In this document: piece by piece, positions 5,726 to 9,058 of the stretch
Layout of the letters: every line of letters begins with the position of its first letter
How positions within the stretch are numbered: position 1 is the first letter of the stretch
Assembly (NCBI GenBank): GCA_046154545.1
Contig: JBJXGC010000288.1
Coordinates: 1-9,058, forward strand
Length of the DNA: 9,058 bases
Direction of reading: 5' to 3'
Source: JBJXGC01 sp046154545
GTDB taxonomy: Bacteria > Chloroflexota > Dehalococcoidia > Tepidiformales > Tepidiformaceae
The notes under the pieces: generated by a model
Seen by the model: only the letters and a program-made list of their open reading frames with translations
Told to the model about the DNA's origin: nothing
Database searches by the model: none
Made by a program: the position numbers and the translations under genes

Positions 5726-7774
5726 TCAGTTCAGGATCACCCCGTCCGAGGCCACCATCGGGAGGGCGCGCATCACGGGCGTCCCCAGGATGGTACGGAA
5801 GCCGAAGTCGCCGATGGCGGCGAGGTTCGTGACGCCGGGCGGATAGGCGTCCGCGTCGATGGCCAGGCAGGTCCCGGCCACCGTCCCGCACGTCCCGCGC
5901 CACTGGAAGGAGGCGCTGGCCGGCACTTCCAGGACGTACTTCGTCCCCCCCAACGTCGGCACGACCGACGGAAGGTCGAAACGGAGGAACTGGAAGCCAA
6001 CGCCCGCCGCCGTCGCGTTCACGGTGCCGATGATCGGCCCCGGCGCCTGCGCGGTCCCCGTGCGCACGTTCAACGTGACCACCGTGCCAGCCGTTGCGAT
6101 GTTCAGGCAGAGATCGACCGCGTCCAGTCCCCTGGCGGTGCCGACAGGCACGAACTCCTGGCGCAGGGGGCCTGCGGACGATCCGAACCCCTTGAAGTTC
6201 GCTTCGCTACAGGCCGGGTCGCCCGTGAGCTTCTGGTCGGCCGTGCCGCTGGGCGCGCCGGGAGCGGTGCCCGCGATGGTCCGGAAGCCGAAGTCGGCCC
6301 CGCCCACGCGCGTCGAGACGCCCGGCGGGTAGGCGTCGGGGTCGATTGAAGTGCAGGAGCCAGAGACCTCGCCACATTTCGCCCGCCACTGGAAGTTCGC
6401 CGAACTCGGCAGTTCGATCACGTACTTCGTCGTCGGGGTGGTCGCCAGGATGGGGTCGATGGGGACCCGGAACCAGCGGTAGCCGGGCCCCGAAGCCGTG
6501 GCGGATTCTGTCTGAAGGATGGCCCCGGGCGCGGCCGCGGTCCCGCTCCGGATGTTCACCGTCACGAGTTCGGAGGCGTCGAGGACGTTGATGCAGAGGT
6601 CGATGGCGGCCAGGCCGGCAGCCGTTGGTACGAACTCCTGGCGGGTGGCGCCGGCGCTGGCCGTAAAGCCCCGGAACTCGACCGGGCCACAGCCCGGGTC
6701 ACCCGTGAGCTTCTGGTCGGCGGTGCCGGTGGGCGGCACGCCCGCGATCGAGCCGGCGATGGTGCGGAAGCCGAAGTCCGCCCCGCCGGCCCGAGTAGAG
6801 ACGCCGGGCGGGTAGGCGTCGGGGTCGATCGAGGTGCAGGAGCCCGAGACCGCGCCACACTTGCCCAGCCATTGGAAGTCAGACGAGCTGGGGAGTTCGA
6901 TCACATACTTCGTCCCCGGCGTCGTCTCCAGGATCGGGTCGATCGTCACCCGGAACCATTGGTAGCCAGGCCCGGCTGTGCCGGCGTCGGTCTGGAGGAT
7001 GGCGCTGGGCGCGGCGGCCGTGCCGCCGCGGATGTTCACGGTGACGCCCGCCGAGGCGCCGGTCACATTGATGCAGAGGTCCACCGCGGAGAGGCCAGCG
7101 GCCGCGGGCACGAACTCCTGGCGAATCGGCCCCCCGCTCGCGGTGAAGCCGCGGAAGACGCCCGGTCCGCAATCCGGGTCGCCCGCCAGCTCCTGGTCAG
7201 ACGTCCCCGTGGGGGGGATGGCGAGTTCGCCCGAGAGCGTCCGGAAGGCGAAGTCGCGGCCGTCCGATTGGTTGGAGGTGCCCGGCACGTAGCCGTCCGG
7301 GTCGAGGGCAACACAACTACCGCCGATCGTCGCACAGGTCGCCCGCCACTGGAACGTGGCCGATGAGGGCAGCTCAATGACGTACTTCGTCCCCGGGATG
7401 ACCTGCTCGACGTCAGCGAGGTCCAGGTGGAGGTACTGGAAGCCGGCGGCAGCGGCGTTGGCTGAAGAGGTGGCGATGATCGCCGATGGGGCAGCCGCCG
7501 TCCCCGTACGAATGTTCACCGTGACCTGTGTGCCGGGATTAAGGATGTTCAGACAGAGCGCGACCGCGGCCAGCCCCGGCTCGGCAGGCACGAACTCCTG
7601 GCGGAGCGAACTCCCACTTGAAACGAACCCCACGAAGTTCGTGGCGTTGCAGGCCGGGTCGCCGGTATGCGATTGGTCAAGCGTGCCGTGGGCGAACGAC
7701 TGGCGGGCCGTCCCGCCGCCGAGTGCCGTCGCCGCCCCGATGAGCAGAAGAAGCCATATCGTCCATCGCCGCAT
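5726..7774 (-). CDS. Secreted protein of four 160-residue beta-sandwich-like repeats
   Basis: The 682-residue protein begins MRRWTIWLLLLIGAATALGG, a clear Sec signal peptide, probably cleaved near residues 24-29. The rest is four copies of one module starting at residues 31 (TLDQ), 191 (TSDQ), 351 (TADQ) and 511 (TADQ), a period of exactly 160. Each carries GDPxC, RQEFVP, an LCLN/LCIN strand, VTVNIRxGTAAAP, GTKYVIELPSS, FQW and DFGFRT, plus four conserved cysteines, probably two disulfides per module. The pattern (QEFVP, VNIR, GTKYVIELP, FQW) resembles extracellular beta-sandwich modules found in adhesins and surface proteins. No catalytic motif, sorting signal or C-terminal anchor is visible; the end is ALPMVASDGVILN. 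The ATG at 7772-7774 has GGGAGG 7 nt upstream and places the signal peptide at the N terminus. I do not recognise a named family; a binding or adhesive extracellular role is inference. Confidence 0.85.
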   Translation of the reverse strand: MRRWTIWLLLLIGAATALGGGTARQSFAHGTLDQSHTGDPACNATNFVGFVSSGSSLRQEFVPAEPGLAAVALCLNILNPGTQVTVNIRTGTAAAPSAIIATSSANAAAAGFQYLHLDLADVEQVIPGTKYVIELPSSATFQWRATCATIGGSCVALDPDGYVPGTSNQSDGRDFAFRTLSGELAIPPTGTSDQELAGDPDCGPGVFRGFTASGGPIRQEFVPAAAGLSAVDLCINVTGASAGVTVNIRGGTAAAPSAILQTDAGTAGPGYQWFRVTIDPILETTPGTKYVIELPSSSDFQWLGKCGAVSGSCTSIDPDAYPPGVSTRAGGADFGFRTIAGSIAGVPPTGTADQKLTGDPGCGPVEFRGFTASAGATRQEFVPTAAGLAAIDLCINVLDASELVTVNIRSGTAAAPGAILQTESATASGPGYRWFRVPIDPILATTPTTKYVIELPSSANFQWRAKCGEVSGSCTSIDPDAYPPGVSTRVGGADFGFRTIAGTAPGAPSGTADQKLTGDPACSEANFKGFGSSAGPLRQEFVPVGTARGLDAVDLCLNIATAGTVVTLNVRTGTAQAPGPIIGTVNATAAGVGFQFLRFDLPSVVPTLGGTKYVLEVPASASFQWRGTCGTVAGTCLAIDADAYPPGVTNLAAIGDFGFRTILGTPVMRALPMVASDGVILN
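5783..7684 (-). repeat. Four in-frame tandem repeats of 480 nt
   Basis: Repeat units lie at 7205-7684, 6725-7204, 6245-6724 and 5783-6244 (last unit slightly shorter). The period is 480 nt without frame disruption. Units 2 and 3 are nearly identical through their C-terminal thirds (CTSIDPDAYPPGVSTR, then GGADFGFRTIAG), while units 3 and 4 share an identical TADQKLTGDP start. Unit 1 is the most diverged. This mosaic suggests duplication followed by recombination between units. Confidence 0.85.
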
Positions 7775-7781
7775 GTTCGTT

Positions 7782-7787
7782 CCTCCC
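7782..7787 (-). promoter_or_regulatory. Ribosome binding site fixing the secreted-protein start
   Basis: The complement reads GGGAGG, 7 nt before the ATG at 7772-7774. It rules out the in-frame upstream extension to 7840, which would bury the signal peptide. Confidence 0.6.
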
Positions 7788-7849
7788 GGCCTGACGCCGT
7801 GGCGGGTCATACTACGGTGTCCAACGAAATATGTGGTCAACGAGTTGCA

Positions 7850-8266
7850 TCAACCCGGGAAATCAGGGCCATCCGGGACGAGTTCCAGCCCCGCCGCCCG
7901 TAAGTCGGCGTCGAAGCTGAAGGCCTGGCGGACGCGCAACCTTCGCCCGAGGACGACGAGGCTGGCGTCGGCATAGCTCAGGGGGACGCCGGAGAACTCC
8001 TCGATCAGGGCCCAGATATCGCGGTCGAAGGCCTCGTCGATGTGGTGGACGATGGCCACGAGACCGGACGTCAGGTTGCGGGCTACCACCCGCGCCGGGC
8101 CATACCCGACCCGCGGCAGCAGTAACGTATAGATCTCACCGACGACCGCGGAGGTCGTGTGCATCCGCAAGTTTGGCGTCCGCGCGAACTGGCGGGCGCG
8201 GCCATGCCATTGATCACGGCGAACGGCGAGCGCCACCGACCCGCCCGTGTCAAGAAGGACGTCCAA
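7850..8266 (-). CDS. PIN-domain toxin (VapC-like)
   Basis: The 138-residue protein is a PIN-domain RNase of the VapC type. The acidic site looks complete: Asp6 in DVLLDTGG, Glu44 in VVGEIYTLL, Asp100 in SYADASLVVLGRR and Asp119/Asp121 in SFDADLRAAG. The end, LRAAGLELVP, is typical of VapC toxins. The start is TTG at 8264-8266: the next in-frame candidate would lose Asp6, and AGGA lies 5 nt upstream (complement of 8272-8275) within an AAGAAGGA stretch. The gene overlaps the upstream RHH antitoxin by 17 nt, so the pair is one translational unit. A weak TTG start after an overlapping antitoxin would keep toxin output below antitoxin output. The secreted-protein gene follows 75 nt downstream on the same strand. 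Function by family knowledge: cleavage of RNA, blocked by the cognate antitoxin; the RNA target is unknown. Confidence 0.85.
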   Translation of the reverse strand: MDVLLDTGGSVALAVRRDQWHGRARQFARTPNLRMHTTSAVVGEIYTLLLPRVGYGPARVVARNLTSGLVAIVHHIDEAFDRDIWALIEEFSGVPLSYADASLVVLGRRLRVRQAFSFDADLRAAGLELVPDGPDFPG

Positions 8267-8522
8267 TCGATTCCTTCTTTGGCCAACCGTACAGGTAGTG
8301 TTTCACGTTCACCGAGAGGTCGTCCGGCAGGTCCAGGCCGTCGAGGATCCCGATGATCGAGAAGATCGGGTCGCTTTCATCGACGCTGCAGCGCTCCTGG
8401 ACCAGGGGTTCGAGGGCGCGGCGAATCACCTCACTCATGGAGATGCCGAGGCGCACAGCCTCACCGCGGACCGCTTCACGCTCCTCCGGCCGCAACATCA
8501 CCTGGACGCGTTCGTACGCCAT
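8250..8522 (-). CDS. Ribbon-helix-helix antitoxin (VapB-like)
   Basis: The 90-residue protein starts with a ribbon-helix-helix domain: a strand YERVQVML (3-10), helix RPEEREAVRGEAVRLG (11-26), then ISMSEVIRRALEPL (27-40). The C-terminal part (DPIFSIIGILDGLDLPDD, then LSVNVKHYLYGWPKK) resembles the segment by which such antitoxins wrap the PIN toxin; the downstream VapC-like toxin overlaps it by 17 nt. The start chosen is the ATG at 8520-8522. A frame open to 8684 would add 54 residues of unlikely composition. There is no good Shine-Dalgarno, but a TACCAT -10-like box sits 6 nt upstream, so the transcript may be leaderless. RHH antitoxins usually repress their own operon, most likely through sites in the 179-nt intergenic region shared with the divergent gene; that is inferred. 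Confidence 0.82.
   Translation of the reverse strand: MAYERVQVMLRPEEREAVRGEAVRLGISMSEVIRRALEPLVQERCSVDESDPIFSIIGILDGLDLPDDLSVNVKHYLYGWPKKESIGRPS
8272..8278 (-). promoter_or_regulatory. Ribosome binding site for the TTG-started VapC gene
   Basis: The complement of 8272-8278 is AGAAGGA, ending 5 nt before the TTG at 8264-8266. It lies inside the antitoxin coding sequence and decides this non-ATG start. Confidence 0.55.
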
Positions 8523-8528
8523 ACGTCC

Positions 8529-8534
8529 ATGGTA
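8529..8534 (-). promoter_or_regulatory. Possible -10 box of the vapBC-like operon
   Basis: The complement reads TACCAT (TAnnnT type, 4 of 6 consensus), 6 nt before the ATG at 8520-8522. That is the spacing expected if the A of the ATG is the first transcribed base. The -35 region at 17-bp spacing is poor. It parallels the much better box in front of the clpS-like gene. Confidence 0.3.
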
Positions 8535-8600
8535 CACAGTCCGCTGGGCGGTGTGTGCCTCGAAGCCGAGGCCCCTGGTGACTGGGCCAAAGAGACCGTA

Positions 8601-8610
8601 CGACGCGTCG
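8601..8610. promoter_or_regulatory. Possible operator palindrome between divergent RHH genes
   Basis: CGACGCGTCG is a perfect 10-bp palindrome near the middle of the 179-nt gap between the two divergent RHH genes. The same gap holds a direct repeat CTGGGCCAAA at 8582-8591 and 8661-8670. Palindromes of this size are expected several times by chance in 9 kb, so only the position makes it a candidate. Confidence 0.2.
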
Positions 8611-8689
8611 ATCGGCCCGCGCGCATAACGCCCATCTCGCCTCGTGACACGCCGCGACTGCTGGGCCAAACTGGAGTAACACACTGAAC

Positions 8690-8695
8690 GAGGTG
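8690..8695 (+). promoter_or_regulatory. Ribosome binding site favouring the TTG start at 8702
   Basis: GAGGTG ends 6 nt before the TTG at 8702-8704. The same bases include the alternative GTG start at 8693-8695, which itself has no well-spaced Shine-Dalgarno. Confidence 0.4.
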
Positions 8696-8701
8696 TTCAC
8701 G

Positions 8702-8929
8702 TTGGCCGAGACCGTGACTCTCGAACTCGAACTGCCGATCCCCATGAGTACCGACGAGCGAGCTTTGCTCCAGCAACAAGCGCTGAGCCGCAACATGCCC
8801 CTAACCGACTACGTTCGCGAGGTAATCCAGCTTGGCCTCTGGGTGATGCGTGAACGTGACGGCGGCGCGGACGTGGCAGCCAAGCGGCCCGACGGGCGCT
8901 CCGCAGTCTTGAAGGCGACCAAGAAGTGA
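8702..8929 (+). CDS. Small ribbon-helix-helix-like protein, possible antitoxin
   Basis: The 75-residue product begins MAETVTLELELPIP, an alternating strand, followed by helix STDERALLQQQALSRN and then MPLTDYVREVIQLGLWVMRER. This strand-helix-helix order, with a short turn before TDYVREVI, fits a CopG/Arc-type DNA-binding fold. The tail (about residues 55-75) is charged and disordered-looking. The TTG at 8702 is preferred because GAGGTG lies 6 nt before it; GTG at 8693 adds three residues, and ATG at 8744 would remove the strand. It is divergent from the vapBC-like pair across 179 nt. Its stop overlaps a GTG (GTGA at 8926-8929), the arrangement seen in the other coupled pairs here, so a partner, perhaps a toxin, may start there and continue beyond the window. 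No family name can be given from sequence alone. Confidence 0.6.
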   Translation: MAETVTLELELPIPMSTDERALLQQQALSRNMPLTDYVREVIQLGLWVMRERDGGADVAAKRPDGRSAVLKATKK

Positions 8930-9058
8930 GCGACCCGGCCGGTGCCAGTTCCTTGACGGCCGACCCGCCGGGCATCGAACTTCCCCCAGAGCCGCCGACC
9001 CGGCCGAACTCGACCTTCAGCAAGCGCAGCGGCTGAAACTCATCGAATGGACCGCCTC
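8926..9058 (+). CDS. Possible 5' part of an unrecognised gene, frame apparently broken
   Basis: A GTG overlapping the upstream stop (GTGA) opens 36 codons that end at TGA 9034-9036. From 8997 the neighbouring frame reads DPAELDLQQAQRLKLIEWTA to the window edge, which looks much more like real amphipathic helical protein than the 36-codon frame's tail. That second frame has no ATG, GTG or TTG start after 8929. One missing base around the C-run at 8983-8987 would join the two. Either a frameshift (real or from sequencing) or a non-coding stretch would explain this. No family is recognised. Confidence 0.25.

Noticed and set aside
5693..6349. Plus-strand open frames antisense to the repeat protein
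   Set aside because: They recur with the 480-nt repeat and mirror the codon bias of the minus-strand gene; no start signals or domains are seen.
7809..7840. Possible sigma70-type promoter for the secreted protein (TTGACC and TAGTAT on the minus strand)
   Set aside because: The boxes are 20 nt apart, outside the normal 16-18 nt spacing, so I do not call it, although the gap is relatively AT-rich and a promoter is expected there.
8523..8684. 54-residue N-terminal extension of the RHH antitoxin
   Set aside because: The extension has no RHH-like or conserved content, and it would consume the whole intergenic control region. The ATG at 8520-8522 places the RHH strand at the N terminus, as is usual.

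Overview
The window is about 9 kb of high-GC bacterial DNA with strongly C/G-biased third codon positions in the housekeeping genes. It looks like a chromosomal segment of a GC-rich environmental bacterium. The SufE, membrane-anchored glutamate-synthase-like protein, divergent ClpS, VapBC45-type module and apparently leaderless promoters would fit a Chloroflexota-like lineage. That assignment is inference; no rRNA or other taxonomic marker is present.

Layout. (1) 3-446 (+): a SufE-type sulfur acceptor, followed after 144 nt by 591-2147 (+), an FMN/[3Fe-4S] glutamate-synthase-domain protein with an N-terminal membrane helix. (2) 2140-3212 (-): a two-gene toxin-antitoxin module (MerR-like/DUF433 antitoxin, then PIN-like toxin). 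The two genes overlap by GTGA, and the toxin's 3' end overlaps the glutamate synthase gene by 8 nt. (3) 3305-4156 (-): an SMP-30/gluconolactonase-like enzyme, divergent from 4249-5282 (+), which holds a ClpS-like adaptor and a HAD-family hydrolase overlapping by GTGA. A consensus TATAAT lies only 9 nt before the ClpS start. (4) 5283-5725: a GC hairpin, a hicB antitoxin gene broken by one missing base and lacking a hicA partner, and an inverted-repeat element. (5) 5726-7774 (-): a secreted 682-residue protein made of four modules repeated at exactly 160 residues. (6) 7850-8522 (-): an RHH antitoxin plus PIN toxin (VapBC) that overlap by 17 nt, the toxin starting at TTG. (7) 8702-8929 (+): a small RHH-like protein divergent from that pair, then a possible gene start running off the window, apparently with a broken frame.

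The left part is ordinary metabolic and protein-quality-control DNA. The right third (about 5.3-9.0 kb) looks like accessory DNA: toxin-antitoxin genes, a degraded antitoxin, a repeat element and a rapidly evolving secreted repeat protein. No rRNA, tRNA, CRISPR array, transposase or integrase was seen. There is no gene-free stretch over 300 bases; the longest gap is 8523-8701. I see no clear multi-gene novel system. The most unusual items are the ClpS paralogue lacking the canonical N-degron residues and coupled to an atypical HAD protein, and the four-module secreted protein.
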